Positions 30,005-39,724 of a DNA stretch of 64,000 bases are shown piece by piece. The position numbers and the translations under genes are program-made. This DNA is from Azospirillum tabaci (GTDB lineage Bacteria > Pseudomonadota > Alphaproteobacteria > Azospirillales > Azospirillaceae). The notes under the pieces were generated by a model. That model saw only the letters and a list, made by a program, of their open reading frames with translations, had not been told where the DNA came from and ran no database searches. Where the stretch lies: assembly GCF_014596085.1 (NCBI RefSeq), contig NZ_JACCJY010000018.1, forward strand, positions 1 through 64,000, in the 5' to 3' direction. Each line of letters opens with the position of its first letter. Within the stretch, counting starts at the first letter, position 1.

Positions 30005-30874
30005 GTGAAGCCTCGCAATTCCGGTTCCGTCGTGCGCCTTGCCGCCCCGTTGCGGGCGCTCGCCCAGCGCTTCTCCTTCCTGTTGCTGGTTCTCGCCTCC
30101 GTCGCGCTGATGATGGTGGGCCGGATCGACGCGCTGTCGGTGGACAGCGCGCGCGCCCGGGTGACCGACGCCTTCGCCCCGATCCTCGACGCGATCTCGC
30201 GCCCTGCCGCCACCGCCGCCCATGTCGTGGAGTCGGTTGTCGAGGTGCAGAACGCCTTCGAGGAGAACCAGCGGCTGAAGGCGGAGAACGCGCGGCTGCT
30301 GCAGTGGAAGCAGGCGGCGCTGCGGCTGGAGGCTGAGAACATCAGCCTCCGTTCGCTGCTGAAGGCGACGCCCGAGCCGTCCTCCTCCTTCATCACGGCG
30401 CGGGTCATCGCCGCTCCGGGCAGTTCCTTCCTCCGGACGCTGGTGGTCACCGCCGGTCGCCGCGACGGGGTGCGCAAGGGGCAGGCGGCCATCGCCGGCA
30501 GCGGACTGGTCGGCCGGGTGATCGAGGTCGGGGAGTGGTCAGCCCGCGTCCTCCTGCTGACCGACATCAACACGCGCATCCCCGTGGTTCTGGAGCGCTC
30601 GCGCCAGCGGGCTGTGATGGCGGGCGACAACTCCGACCAGACCCGGCTCCTCTACCTGCCGCCGGAAGCGCCGGTTCAGGTGGGCGAGCGGGTGGTAACC
30701 TCCGGTCACGGCGGGCAATTCCCGCCGGGCCTGCCGGTGGGCGTGGTGTCCTCGGCCGGTGAACGTGGCGTCCGGGTGCAGCCGAACGTCGATCTGTCGC
30801 GGGTCGAGCACCTGCAGCTGGTCGAATTCAGCTTGCCGGGAAGCGAGTCGGAACCGTCATCCGAGTCGAAATGA
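30005..30874 (+). CDS. mreC: Rod-shape protein MreC
   Basis: This 289-residue bitopic protein has a cytoplasmic N-terminus, one membrane helix (FLLLVLASVALMMVGRID), a coiled coil (AFEENQRLKAENARLLQWKQ) and two beta-barrel domains with ITARVIAAPGSSFLRTLVV and GQAAIAGSGLVGRVIEVG. MreC binds PBP2 in the periplasm. It starts at GTG 30005 (a nearby ATG is out of frame). Its stop overlaps the mreD start by four bases. Confidence 0.93.
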   Translation: MKPRNSGSVVRLAAPLRALAQRFSFLLLVLASVALMMVGRIDALSVDSARARVTDAFAPILDAISRPAATAAHVVESVVEVQNAFEENQRLKAENARLLQWKQAALRLEAENISLRSLLKATPEPSSSFITARVIAAPGSSFLRTLVVTAGRRDGVRKGQAAIAGSGLVGRVIEVGEWSARVLLLTDINTRIPVVLERSRQRAVMAGDNSDQTRLLYLPPEAPVQVGERVVTSGHGGQFPPGLPVGVVSSAGERGVRVQPNVDLSRVEHLQLVEFSLPGSESEPSSESK

Positions 30875-31383
30875 CGCTGACCTTGTGGCAGCGGCTGGAC
30901 AAGACCGGGCGGAATCTCGCACCCTTCGCGGTGACGGTCATGCTGGCGCTGGCCGGGATGATCCCGGTGCCGCTGCCCGGCTATGCGTCGGTGGCGCCTT
31001 TCCTGACCGCCATCGCCGTCTATTATTGGGCGATCCATAGACCCGACCTGATGGGGCCGGGCACCGCCTTCCTGATCGGTCTGCTGCAGGACCTGCTGAC
31101 CGGCGGACCGCTGGGGGTGAACGCGCTGGTGCTGGTGCTGGTCCATTGGGCGGTGTCCAGCCAGCGGCGCGTGCTGGCGTCGAGCACCTTCGCCCTGATG
31201 TGGTTCGGCTTCGGGCTGGTCATGATGGGCGTGGCCTGCATCCAGTGGCTGGCTTTTTCGGCGCTTCAGGCAACGGTGCTGCCGTTCCGGCCGGCCCTGT
31301 TCCAGGCGCTGCTGACCATGGCCTTCTTTCCGGCCATCGCCTGGATGCTGATCCGCGTGCACCGCGCGTTTCTTCAGGGTTGA
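30871..31383 (+). CDS. mreD: Rod-shape protein MreD
   Basis: This 170-residue integral membrane protein has about five helices, including FAVTVMLALAGMIPVPLPGY and TAFLIGLLQDLLTGGPLGVN. The latter matches the most conserved MreD segment. It is assigned by pattern and by its place between mreC (ATGA overlap) and the PBP2 gene. Confidence 0.9.
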   Translation: MTLTLWQRLDKTGRNLAPFAVTVMLALAGMIPVPLPGYASVAPFLTAIAVYYWAIHRPDLMGPGTAFLIGLLQDLLTGGPLGVNALVLVLVHWAVSSQRRVLASSTFALMWFGFGLVMMGVACIQWLAFSALQATVLPFRPALFQALLTMAFFPAIAWMLIRVHRAFLQG

Positions 31384-31442
31384 TGGACTGGGGTGAGGGC
31401 AGGGATAGCCGGCAGGGATGATCTGGCAGGGGATGTGAGCCT

Positions 31443-33329
31443 TTGACTGCGATGGACCGCGACACCGACCGCTACCGCCTGCTGACCCGCCGCGCCGCCG
31501 TGCTGGGCGGGCTGAAGCTCGCCGGTCTGTCCGCTCTGGTCGGGCGGCTCTATTACCTGCAGGTGGTGGAGTCCGCGCGCTTCACCATGCTGGCGGAGGA
31601 GAACCGCATCAGCCTGCGGCTGGTCGCCCCGTCGCGCGGCACCATCGTCGACCGGTTCGGCGCGCCGTTGGCCGTGAACCAGCAGAATTACCGCGTCGTC
31701 GTGGTGTCGGAGCGCACGCGCAACATCCAGGACACGCTCGACAAGATCTCCAAGATCGTTCCGCTGACCGACGGCGACCGCCGCCGCGTGATGCGCGAGC
31801 TGCACCGCAAGCGCCGCTTCGTGCCGGTCACCGTGCGCGAGAACCTGACCTGGGAACAGGTCGCCACCATCGAGATGAACACGCCGGACCTGCCCGGCGT
31901 CGCCATCGAGGTCGGCGAGATCCGCCATTACCCGGAGGCTGAGGCGACCGCCCACATCCTGGGCTATGTCGGCGCCGTGTCGGAAGCGGAGCTGAACGGT
32001 GATCCCGTGCTGTCGCTGCCGGGCTTCCGCATCGGCAAGGCCGGGATGGAGAAGTACCACGAGAAGGCGCTGCGCGGCACGGCCGGCACCAGCCAGCTCG
32101 AAGTCAACGCGGTCGGGCGCGTCATCCGCGAGCTGTCGCGCGACGAGGGTCAGCCGGGCCGCGAGGTCCAGTTGACCATCGACATCGGCCTGCAGAAATT
32201 CGTGCAGCAGCGGCTGGCGCAGGAGGTCAGCGCATCGGCCGTGGTGATGGACGTCCACACCGGCGGTATCTACGCCCTGTGCTCCCACCCCAGCTACGAC
32301 CCCAACCAGTTCACCATGGGCATCAGCGCCGAGCTGTGGGAGGAATTGTTGTCCAACCAGGCGACCCCGCTGAACAACAAGGCGGTGGCCGGGCAGTACC
32401 CGCCGGGCTCCACCTTCAAGCCGGTGGTGGCCTTGGCGGCGCTGGAGTCCGGCCTGATCAGCCGCAACCACTCGGTGTTCTGCCCGGGCCACATGGACCT
32501 TGGCGACCACCGCTTCCACTGCTGGAAGAAGGGCGGGCACGGCACGGTGGACGTGGTCGGCGCGCTGCGCCATTCCTGCGACGTGTGGTTCTACGACGTG
32601 TCGCGGCGCATCGGCATCGACCGCATCGCCGAAATGGCCAACCGCTTCGACATGGGCCAGTTGACCGGGCTGGACCTGCCGCACGAGCGGCCGGGCCTGA
32701 TTCCCTCCATCGACTGGAAGAAGGGCGCCCTGGGCAAACCCTGGGCGCAGGGCGAGACGCTGATCGCGGCGATCGGGCAGGGTTATGTGCTGTCCACGCC
32801 GATGCAGCTCGTCGCCATGACCGCTCGGCTGGCCAACGGCGGCTTCGCGGTGAAGCCCCACCTGACCAAGCAGATCAAGGCGCTGTCGGGCGAGCAGACG
32901 AGCTGGCCGCCGATCGGGGTGAAGAAGGAGAATCTCGACCTCGTCCTGCGCGGCCTCTACGAGGTGACCAACGCGCCGAACGGCACCGCCTACAAGTCGC
33001 GCATCACCGAACCCGGCTATGAGATGGCCGGCAAGACGGGCTCCGCCCAGGTCCGCCGCATCACCATGGCGGAGCGCAGCACCGGCGTGAAGAAGAACGA
33101 GGACCTGCCCTGGCGGGAGCGCGACCACGCGCTGTTCATCTCCTACGCGCCGGTCAGTTCCCCGCGCTACGCCTGCGCGGTGTTCGTGGAGCATGGTGGC
33201 GGCGGGTCCACCGCGGCGGCGCCGATCGCGCGCGACATCCTGCTGGAATGCCAGAAACGCGATCCGGGCCGCGCCGCCGTGGCGGAAAGCGCCCCGCCGC
33301 CGCCACCGCCGGGCGGCACCCGGGGCTGA
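31443..33329 (+). CDS. mrdA: Penicillin-binding protein 2 (elongation transpeptidase)
   Basis: This is the class B transpeptidase of the Rod complex. The protein (about 628 residues) has an N-terminal membrane anchor (AAVLGGLKLAGLSALVGRLYYL), a pedestal domain and the transpeptidase domain. The active-site serine is in PPGSTFKPVVALAAL, the SxD motif in LRHSCDVWFYD and the KTG motif in MAGKTGSAQV. The C-terminus is proline-rich. TTG 31443 lies about nine bases after an AGGGGATG sequence; ATG 31452 is the alternative. The operon stops here: the next gene is on the opposite strand, so rodA is not in its usual position. Confidence 0.95.
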   Translation: MTAMDRDTDRYRLLTRRAAVLGGLKLAGLSALVGRLYYLQVVESARFTMLAEENRISLRLVAPSRGTIVDRFGAPLAVNQQNYRVVVVSERTRNIQDTLDKISKIVPLTDGDRRRVMRELHRKRRFVPVTVRENLTWEQVATIEMNTPDLPGVAIEVGEIRHYPEAEATAHILGYVGAVSEAELNGDPVLSLPGFRIGKAGMEKYHEKALRGTAGTSQLEVNAVGRVIRELSRDEGQPGREVQLTIDIGLQKFVQQRLAQEVSASAVVMDVHTGGIYALCSHPSYDPNQFTMGISAELWEELLSNQATPLNNKAVAGQYPPGSTFKPVVALAALESGLISRNHSVFCPGHMDLGDHRFHCWKKGGHGTVDVVGALRHSCDVWFYDVSRRIGIDRIAEMANRFDMGQLTGLDLPHERPGLIPSIDWKKGALGKPWAQGETLIAAIGQGYVLSTPMQLVAMTARLANGGFAVKPHLTKQIKALSGEQTSWPPIGVKKENLDLVLRGLYEVTNAPNGTAYKSRITEPGYEMAGKTGSAQVRRITMAERSTGVKKNEDLPWRERDHALFISYAPVSSPRYACAVFVEHGGGGSTAAAPIARDILLECQKRDPGRAAVAESAPPPPPPGGTRG

Positions 33330-33353
33330 GGGCCTTGGGAAACGCGCGGCGGG

Positions 33354-35051
33354 TTACGCCGCGCGCACGTCGGCCAGGAACTGATCCACCTCGCGCTTCA
33401 GGCTGGACGCGCGCTCGGCCAACTGGTCGGCCGCCTCCTTCACGCTGTGGGTGGCAGCGCTGGTTTCCGACTCCGCCTGCTGGATGCCGGCGACGTTGCT
33501 GGACACCTCCGCGGTGCCGTTGGCGGCCTGCTGGGCGTTGCGGCTGATCTCGCCGGTCGCCGCGCTCTGCTGCTCGACGGAGGCGGCCATTTCCGCGGTG
33601 GAGCGGTCGATGTCCTCGACCTGGGTGATGATGGCGCGCATCGCCTCCACCGTCCGGCCGGAGGCGTTCTTCACCGCGGCGATCTGGTTGCCGATCTGCT
33701 CAGTCATCGCGTGGGTCTGGTTGGCGAGGTTCTTGACCTCGCTCGCCACCACGGCGAAGCCCTTGCCGGCTTCCCCGGCGCGGGCCGCCTCGATGGTCGC
33801 GTTGAGCGCCAGCAAATTGGTCTGGGCGGCGACGGCGTTGATGGAGGCGACGATCTGGTCGACCTGCTCGATGGCGGCGGACAGGGAGTCGAGCTGGGTC
33901 TGGGCCAGATTGGCCCCCTCCGCCGCGGCCTTGGAGCGGGCGGCAGCGCGGGTCACGCGCTCGGCCAGTTCATGGATGGAGGCGGACATCTCCTCCGACG
34001 CCGAGGCGACGGTCTGCACGTTGGCGCTGGCCTCCTCCGACGCGCCGGCCACGGCGTTGCACTGGGCGCCGACCTCCTCGACCGCGGAGGCGAGCTGCGC
34101 CGCGGTGGCCTGAAGCTCCGTCGCGGCGCCGCCGACGTCGTTCACGATGACGCCCACCTGCGATTCGAAGCGACCGGCCAGCGCGAGCATAGCCGCGCGC
34201 TTTTCCGCCTGGGACCGCGCCTCGGCCTCCTTGGCCTCGCGCTCCATCGCGCGGCTTTGGAGCAGGTTGCGCTTGAACACATCCGCGGTGGCGGCGATCG
34301 CGCCGACCTCGTCCTTGCGGTCGGTGCCGTACACCTCGGTGTCCAGCTTGCCGTCGGCCAGCCCACGCAGGCAGGCGACGATGGCGGTCACCGGGCGGAC
34401 GATGCCGAACTGCGACATGAGCCAGCCCAGCAGCAGGCCGGCGAGAATGCCGACCGCGGCGGCGGCGATGAGTTGGACGGACCGCCGCTCCGCCAGTTGG
34501 GAGGCGTCGTCGGACAGCCGTGACGCCTTGTCGTCGGTGTAGGCGGTGTATTTGACGCTCAGCTCCTGGAGCTTCCGCGCGGCGACGGCGCTGTTCTTGA
34601 CCGATGAGAGAATGTCCTGATGGAATCCGACGGCGCCCTTCGCGTTGATCTGACGGGCGATGGCCAGGGTCTGTTCCAAGTGAGTCTTGTAGAGCGACAG
34701 CGCCGCTTCGAAGTCTGCCAGCAAGCGCTTCTGTTCGAGGTCGGCGGTCTCCTTGACTCTGGTGAGGTTCGTGGACAGCGATTCGCTGCTCGTCGCGATG
34801 GAGGGCAGGACCTCCGGCAGGTCGGCAGGGTTGGCGGCAAGGCGGTATTCGTCGCGGAGCAGTTCGACCACCAAGCGATTCAGCCGTGCGCCGAGCCTCA
34901 TGTCATCGCCGGAAGCCTTGATCTCGTCGGTGGCGCGGCTCAGCGCGTCCAATCCGGAGACCGACGCGGCCGTGATGCCGGCGCAGATGGCTCCCAGCAT
35001 GACGATGATGGACAAGATTTTCGTGGATATCTTGAGGTTGCTTAGAAGCAT
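33354..35051 (-). CDS. Methyl-accepting chemotaxis protein
   Basis: This 565-residue receptor has a first membrane helix at residues about 9-30, a helical periplasmic sensor domain (about 31-190), a second helix ([20 protein letters not shown]) and a HAMP domain with [21 protein letters not shown] cytoplasmic signalling coiled coil with the hairpin tip [20 protein letters not shown] follows. The C-terminus ends in FLADVRAA with no CheR-binding pentapeptide. The sensor domain is the four-helix-bundle type and its ligand is unknown. I start at ATG 35051, which gives the usual short basic N-terminus; the longer frame adds 14 atypical residues. The upstream 218 bases are unusually AT-rich. Confidence 0.92.
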   Translation of the reverse strand: MLLSNLKISTKILSIIVMLGAICAGITAASVSGLDALSRATDEIKASGDDMRLGARLNRLVVELLRDEYRLAANPADLPEVLPSIATSSESLSTNLTRVKETADLEQKRLLADFEAALSLYKTHLEQTLAIARQINAKGAVGFHQDILSSVKNSAVAARKLQELSVKYTAYTDDKASRLSDDASQLAERRSVQLIAAAAVGILAGLLLGWLMSQFGIVRPVTAIVACLRGLADGKLDTEVYGTDRKDEVGAIAATADVFKRNLLQSRAMEREAKEAEARSQAEKRAAMLALAGRFESQVGVIVNDVGGAATELQATAAQLASAVEEVGAQCNAVAGASEEASANVQTVASASEEMSASIHELAERVTRAAARSKAAAEGANLAQTQLDSLSAAIEQVDQIVASINAVAAQTNLLALNATIEAARAGEAGKGFAVVASEVKNLANQTHAMTEQIGNQIAAVKNASGRTVEAMRAIITQVEDIDRSTAEMAASVEQQSAATGEISRNAQQAANGTAEVSSNVAGIQQAESETSAATHSVKEAADQLAERASSLKREVDQFLADVRAA

Positions 35052-35269
35052 GGCGGTTCTCTCTTTTTTGACATAGCGGATTGGATGTGCCATGTCAGGT
35101 ATCGAACGGAGACCATCGACTGCATACAGGAGTGTGTAAGTCTCTTACCTATTTTATATCCAAACATTTCTCATCTGAATGTGACATGCGGTTTCACGCC
35201 GCGACATCGTTCAGGAACCGACGGCCCGCCGGCTTGTTTTTCGAAGGATTAAAATCTGGGTGGGCAGAA
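35052..35269. promoter_or_regulatory. AT-rich divergent promoter region (chemoreceptor / DedA)
   Basis: The stretch around 35135-35190 is far richer in A and T than its surroundings and holds several TATA-like sequences on both strands (for example GATATAAAATAG reading toward the chemoreceptor gene). Exact promoters cannot be fixed by eye. Confidence 0.4.
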
Positions 35270-35947
35270 ATGGCTGGCGGACTGACCAATTGGCTGGTCG
35301 ATGTGATGCACACGATGAACTACGTGGGCATCTTCCTGCTGCTGGTCCTGGCGCGGGTCATCCCGCCGGTTCCCGCGGAATCGGTCATTCCATTGGCCGG
35401 CATCGCGGCGGCGCAGGGCGAGTACAATCTGCTCGGCGTCGCCCTGGCCGGAGGGTTGGGCTCGCTGGCCGGGCAGCTGGTGTGGTTCCTGCCCAGTCGG
35501 CTGATGGGCCGCGACCGGCTGGAGGCCTTTTTAAAACGCTACGGGCACTGGCTGACGATCCACCCCAAGAAGGTCCGACGAAGCACGGAGTGGTTCGGAA
35601 AGCACGGCGGCATCGCCGTCTTCCTGACCCAGCCGGTGCCGGGGGTGCGGACGCTGATCTCGATCCCGGCGGGGGCCTGCCGGATGTCGATCCCGCTCTA
35701 CTGTCTGTATTCCGGGGCCGGGTCGATCCTGTGGACGCTGCTGCTCGCCTGGACCGGCTACATGCTGTCCCGCTGGCCCTTCGCGCACAGCATGGTCGGC
35801 TATTTCACCGTGGGGCTGCTGGTGGTCTTGGTCGGTCTGTACCTGTACCGGCTGGTCAGCCATTTCCACGGCATCCGCCGCGCCCAGAAATCGTCCCGCG
35901 GGACGGGCGACGATCCGCCGGTGGCGGGGGCCCCGCTCAATCCTTAG
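35270..35947 (+). CDS. DedA family membrane protein
   Basis: This 225-residue protein of the DedA/SNARE-associated family has conserved VIPPVPAESVIPLAGIAA in the first half, SLAGQLVWFLPSRLMGRDRL, and FLTQPVPGVRTLISIPAG with the functionally important Arg. Several membrane helices follow. Members are implicated in recycling of polyprenyl-phosphate or phosphatidylethanolamine lipid carriers and in proton-driven membrane homeostasis. A frame extending further upstream adds 63 residues without family similarity, so ATG 35270 is preferred. It converges with the LysE-type gene. Confidence 0.88.
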   Translation: MAGGLTNWLVDVMHTMNYVGIFLLLVLARVIPPVPAESVIPLAGIAAAQGEYNLLGVALAGGLGSLAGQLVWFLPSRLMGRDRLEAFLKRYGHWLTIHPKKVRRSTEWFGKHGGIAVFLTQPVPGVRTLISIPAGACRMSIPLYCLYSGAGSILWTLLLAWTGYMLSRWPFAHSMVGYFTVGLLVVLVGLYLYRLVSHFHGIRRAQKSSRGTGDDPPVAGAPLNP

Positions 35948-35964
35948 GGCTCAGCCCGTAAGGC

Positions 35965-36636
35965 TCACCCCATGGCCCAGCCGACCATGCCGGTGACGGC
36001 CATGCCGAGCGCCCAGAGGCCGAAGGCCGCCAGCGCCACCCCCGTGCAATGGTTCAACCGGGTCAGCCCGCGGTCGGAAATGCGGTGGCGCACGGCGGCG
36101 ACCCCCATGGACAAGGTGAGCCACCACAGCGAGGCGCCGATGAAGACGCCGGCCACCAGCGTGGTGGCGTCGACCCGCCCCAGATTGCCGCCCAGCCCGA
36201 ACCCGGCGAAGATGGCGATGAAGGCCATGATGGTCGCCGGGTTGGTCAGGGTCAGCGACAGGCCGGTCATGAAACCGCCGAGGAAGGACGGGGTGTCGGG
36301 CGCGCTGGCGGCCTCGCGCTCCTCCTCCTCCGGCTTCTGGCGGAAGGTGCGGATGGCGACGACGATCAGGAAGATGCCGCCGACGAGCTGGAAGGCGATC
36401 TCATGCCCCTGAAGGAAGTCCAGGGCGGCGGACACACCGAAGGCGGCGATGGCGCCGTAGATGGTGTCGGCCACGGCGGCGCCGAAGCCGGTGAAGAAGC
36501 CCATCAGCGGCCCGTGCTGGAGCGTGCGCCGGATGCAGAGCAGGCCGATCGGACCGACGGGGGCGGCGATGGCGATTCCAAGGACGATGCCTTGCAGCAG
36601 CACCACCAGACCATGCACGCCGATCACCTCGTCCAA
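35965..36636 (-). CDS. LysE family transporter
   Basis: This is a 223-residue exporter of the LysE/RhtB family with about six helices. The N-terminal LLQGIVLGIAIAAPVGPIGLLCIRR and TGLSLTLTNPATIMAFIAIF segments are diagnostic. A charged KPEEEEREAAS loop lies in the middle. Substrates in the family are amino acids or related compounds; not predictable here. TTG 36636 is taken as start because GGAGGAGGGG lies about nine bases upstream and the protein then begins just before the first helix. Longer frames would add about 45 Arg-rich residues that look non-coding. Confidence 0.85.
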   Translation of the reverse strand: MDEVIGVHGLVVLLQGIVLGIAIAAPVGPIGLLCIRRTLQHGPLMGFFTGFGAAVADTIYGAIAAFGVSAALDFLQGHEIAFQLVGGIFLIVVAIRTFRQKPEEEEREAASAPDTPSFLGGFMTGLSLTLTNPATIMAFIAIFAGFGLGGNLGRVDATTLVAGVFIGASLWWLTLSMGVAAVRHRISDRGLTRLNHCTGVALAAFGLWALGMAVTGMVGWAMG

Positions 36637-36858
36637 TCTGCGATTCCCCTCCTCCGGGCCCCTCCTCCGGGCAATGGCGGGCGTGATAGCGGGCCACCGC
36701 CCTTCCGTCAACCGGCGTCGCGGGGTGAGGTCGCGTCCGGGCTGTGACCTGCGGCGGCGATCCCCCGCCATGTGCCCCCTGTCGCGGGAGGGGAGGAGCG
36801 GCTATCCTGAACGCCACGACCCGGCAAGCGGGCGAACCGGAACGGGGAAAGCGGAACG

Positions 36859-37857
36859 ATGACGATGACGCGCATTCTGACCATCCTGGCCCTGTCGCTG
36901 ACGGCGGCGACCGTTCCCGCCGCGGGTTCCGCCCTGGCGGCGGACGAGTTCATGCCGGCGGTGGTGTTCGACCAGGGCGGCAAGTTCGACAAGTCCTTCA
37001 ACGAGGCGGCCTACAACGGGGCGGAGCGCTTCAAGAAGGAGACCGGGATCGTCTACCGCGAGTTCGAGGTCACCAGCGAGAGCCAGCGCGAGCAGGCGCT
37101 GCGCAACATGGCGCGGCGCGGCGCCACCGTCATCACGGCGGTCGGCTTCTCCCAGTCCGCCGCTGTGGACAAGGTGTCGCGGGAGTACCCCAACACGAAA
37201 TTCTGCCTGATCGACGACAAGCTGGACCTGCCCAACGTCCAGTCGGTGACCTTCAAGGAGCATGAGGGGTCGTTCCTCGTCGGCATGCTGGCGGCGCTGG
37301 CCTCGCAGAGCGGGAAGGTCGGCTTCATCGGGGGCATGGACATCCCGCTGATCCGCAACTTCCAGACCGGCTACGAGCAGGGCGTGAAACATGTGAAGGC
37401 GGACGGCGAGGTCTTCACCAACATGACCGGCACCACCCCCGCCGCCTGGAACGACCCCACCCGCGGTGCGGAGCTGGCCAAGAGCCAGTTCGGGCGCGGC
37501 GCCGACGTGGTCTTCGCGGCGGCCGGGGCAACCGGGCTGGGCGTGCTCCAGGCCGCCGCGGACGCCGGCAAGCTGGGCGTCGGGGTGGACAGCAACCAGA
37601 ACTGGATCCACCCGGGCAAGATCCTGACATCCATGGTCAAGCGCGTGGACGTGACCGTCTACGACTGCATGAAGTCGGCCAAGGACGGAAGCTGGACGGC
37701 CGGCCACCGCGTCGTCGGGCTGAAGGAGGAGGGCGTCGGCTACGCGCTCGACGAGAACAACCGCAAGCTTGTCACGGCGGAGATGGAGAAGGCCGTCGAG
37801 GACGCCAAGCACAAGATCATCGCGGGCGAGCTGGCGGTGAAGCCGTATCAGCCGTGA
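36859..37857 (+). CDS. BMP-family nucleoside-binding lipoprotein-like substrate-binding protein
   Basis: This 332-residue periplasmic binding protein of the BMP/PnrA family binds purine and other nucleosides. The signal peptide (residues about 1-28) ends at GSALAADEF; there is no lipobox Cys. Family landmarks are VVFDQGGKFDKSFNEAAYNG near the N-terminus, FKEHEGSFLVGMLAAL, GKVGFIGGMDIPLIRNF and GVGVDSNQNW. It heads the nucleoside cluster (ATPase, two permeases, then four salvage enzymes). A palindromic repeat with a nested insert separates it from the ATPase gene. Confidence 0.92.
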   Translation: MTMTRILTILALSLTAATVPAAGSALAADEFMPAVVFDQGGKFDKSFNEAAYNGAERFKKETGIVYREFEVTSESQREQALRNMARRGATVITAVGFSQSAAVDKVSREYPNTKFCLIDDKLDLPNVQSVTFKEHEGSFLVGMLAALASQSGKVGFIGGMDIPLIRNFQTGYEQGVKHVKADGEVFTNMTGTTPAAWNDPTRGAELAKSQFGRGADVVFAAAGATGLGVLQAAADAGKLGVGVDSNQNWIHPGKILTSMVKRVDVTVYDCMKSAKDGSWTAGHRVVGLKEEGVGYALDENNRKLVTAEMEKAVEDAKHKIIAGELAVKPYQP

Positions 37858-37876
37858 GGGGTTGATCAGCGAACGG

Positions 37877-38049
37877 TTGCCCCCTCCCTAACCTTCCCCC
37901 GCTCTCGGCGGACCGAAGGTCCGCCTGCCGCGTCAGCGCAAACCTCCGGTTTGCGCGAGAGCTTCGCAGGGGAGGGAACTAAGCTCCCTCTCCTGCGAAG
38001 CGGGGGAGGGAAGGGGCCCGCGGCGAAGCCGTGGGAAGGGTGGGGGCAA
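37877..38049. repeat. Palindromic repeat, copy 4, carrying the nested double-hairpin insert
   Basis: Outer arms TTGCCCCCTCCC and GGGTGGGGGCAA, inner CTCCCTCTCCTGCGAAGCGG hairpin and the GGGCCCGCGGC...GCCGTGGG segment match copy 2. The CCCCCGCT/TCGCAGGGG core is split by a 60-base insert (about 37903-37963) with GGCGGACC-GAA-GGTCCGCC and CGCAAACC-TCC-GGTTTGCG hairpins. It lies between the binding-protein gene and the ATPase gene of one operon. Confidence 0.88.
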
Positions 38050-38073
38050 GAACCTCTCCATAAAAGACATTCC

Positions 38074-39609
38074 ATGCCCCAACTCCCCCCCGCCTTGGAA
38101 ACCCGCGGCGTCAACAAGTGGTTCGGCGCCAACCACGCCAACCGCGACGTGTCGCTGGCCGTGCCGAAGGGCACCATCCACGGCGTGATCGGCGAGAACG
38201 GCGCCGGCAAGTCGACGATCATGAGCATCGTCTACGGCTATCTGCCCGCCGATGGCGGCACGATCCTGGTGGACGGCCGCCCGGTGGCGGTGCGCAGCCC
38301 GCGCGACGCCCTGGCCGCCGGGATCGGCATGGTCCACCAACATTTCATGCTCGTCGATCCCTTCACCGTGCTGGAGAACGTGCTGCTGGGGGCGGAGGGC
38401 GGCGTCACCCTGGCCGCCGGGATGGCGCGGGCGCGCACGGAGCTGATCCGGCTCGCCCGCGACTACGGGCTGGAGGTGGACCTCGACCGCCCGGTCGGCG
38501 AGCTGCCGGTGGGGGCGCAGCAGCGGGTGGAGATCCTCAAGGCGCTCTACCGCGGCGCCGACATCCTGATTCTCGACGAACCCACGGGTGTCCTCACCCC
38601 GCAGGAGACCGACCACCTCTTCCGCATCCTCCGCGCGCTGCGCGAGCAGGGGAAGACGGTGGTCATCATCACCCACAAGCTGCGCGAGATCATGGAGCTG
38701 ACCGACAACGTGACGGTCATGCGCCGCGGGCAGGTGGTGGCGAACGTCGCCACAGCCCACACCAGCCGCGAGGAACTGGCCGAGCTGATGGTCGGGCGCA
38801 AGGTGCTGCTGCGCGTGGAGAAGGCGCCGGCCCGCCCCGGTGCGCCGGTGCTGGAGGTCGCCGGCCTGCGCGTGCGGGACGGCGCCGGCGTGGAGCGGGT
38901 CAAGGGCGTCGGGCTGACCGTGCGCGCCGGGGAGATCGTCGGCATCGCCGGCGTGTCGGGCAACGGCCAGTCCGAGCTGCTGGAGGCGTTGGCGGGGATG
39001 CGCCCGCTGGCCGGCGGCTCCGTCCGCCTGCGCGGGGAGGAACTGGCGAACCAGCCTGACCGTTTCACCGCGCGGGGGTTGCGCGCGCTCGGGGTCGGCC
39101 ATGTGCCGGAGGATCGGCAGCGCGTTGGCCTCGTCACGAGCTTCGAGGCGCAGGAGTGCGCGATCCTCGGTCATCAGGGCGATCCGGCCTTCAATGGGCG
39201 GCTCCTGATGGACCGCCGTGCTTTGTTCGACCGCTGCGCCGCGGAGATGGACGCCTACGACGTGCGGCCGCGCGACCCGCGCCTGCCCGCCGCCAACTTT
39301 TCCGGCGGCAACCAGCAGAAGATCGTGCTGGCCCGCGAGATGGAGCGGAACCCCGACCTGCTGCTGGTCGGCCAGCCCACCCGCGGCGTGGACATCGGCG
39401 CCATCGAGTTCATCCACCGCCGTCTGGTGGCCCTGCGCGACCAGGGAAAGGCGATTCTGCTGGTGTCGGTGGAGCTGGACGAAATTCGCGCCCTGTCCGA
39501 CCGCATCCTCGTCATGTTCGATGGCCGTCTGGTCGGCGAGGTCGCCCCGGCCGAGGCGGACGAGCGGCGCCTCGGCCTGATGATGGCCGGGGTGGCGGAG
39601 GCAGCGTAA
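38074..39609 (+). CDS. Nucleoside ABC transporter ATPase with two nucleotide-binding domains
   Basis: This 511-residue double ATPase is of the type paired with BMP binding proteins and RbsC-like permeases. Domain 1 has a full Walker A (GENGAGKST, about residues 41-49), a degenerate signature VGAQQRVEIL and Walker B ILILDEPTGVLTP. Domain 2 has an atypical P-loop (GVSGNGQSELLEAL), signature FSGGNQQKIV and LLLVGQPTRGVDIG. This asymmetry is normal for the RbsA/XylG class. ATG 38074 follows the repeat directly and lacks a strong ribosome-binding site, so translation may be modest. Confidence 0.92.
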   Translation: MPQLPPALETRGVNKWFGANHANRDVSLAVPKGTIHGVIGENGAGKSTIMSIVYGYLPADGGTILVDGRPVAVRSPRDALAAGIGMVHQHFMLVDPFTVLENVLLGAEGGVTLAAGMARARTELIRLARDYGLEVDLDRPVGELPVGAQQRVEILKALYRGADILILDEPTGVLTPQETDHLFRILRALREQGKTVVIITHKLREIMELTDNVTVMRRGQVVANVATAHTSREELAELMVGRKVLLRVEKAPARPGAPVLEVAGLRVRDGAGVERVKGVGLTVRAGEIVGIAGVSGNGQSELLEALAGMRPLAGGSVRLRGEELANQPDRFTARGLRALGVGHVPEDRQRVGLVTSFEAQECAILGHQGDPAFNGRLLMDRRALFDRCAAEMDAYDVRPRDPRLPAANFSGGNQQKIVLAREMERNPDLLLVGQPTRGVDIGAIEFIHRRLVALRDQGKAILLVSVELDEIRALSDRILVMFDGRLVGEVAPAEADERRLGLMMAGVAEAA

Positions 39610-39724
39610 GGTTGACCCCGAACGCTCCCGCTTGCGCTGGCCCCGTGCGCGGGGCACTTTCCAGTGGGCAGGGACGTTCAAGCCGTCCGGCGTGTGAACG
39701 GGCGTGACCACGGATGGAGCCGGG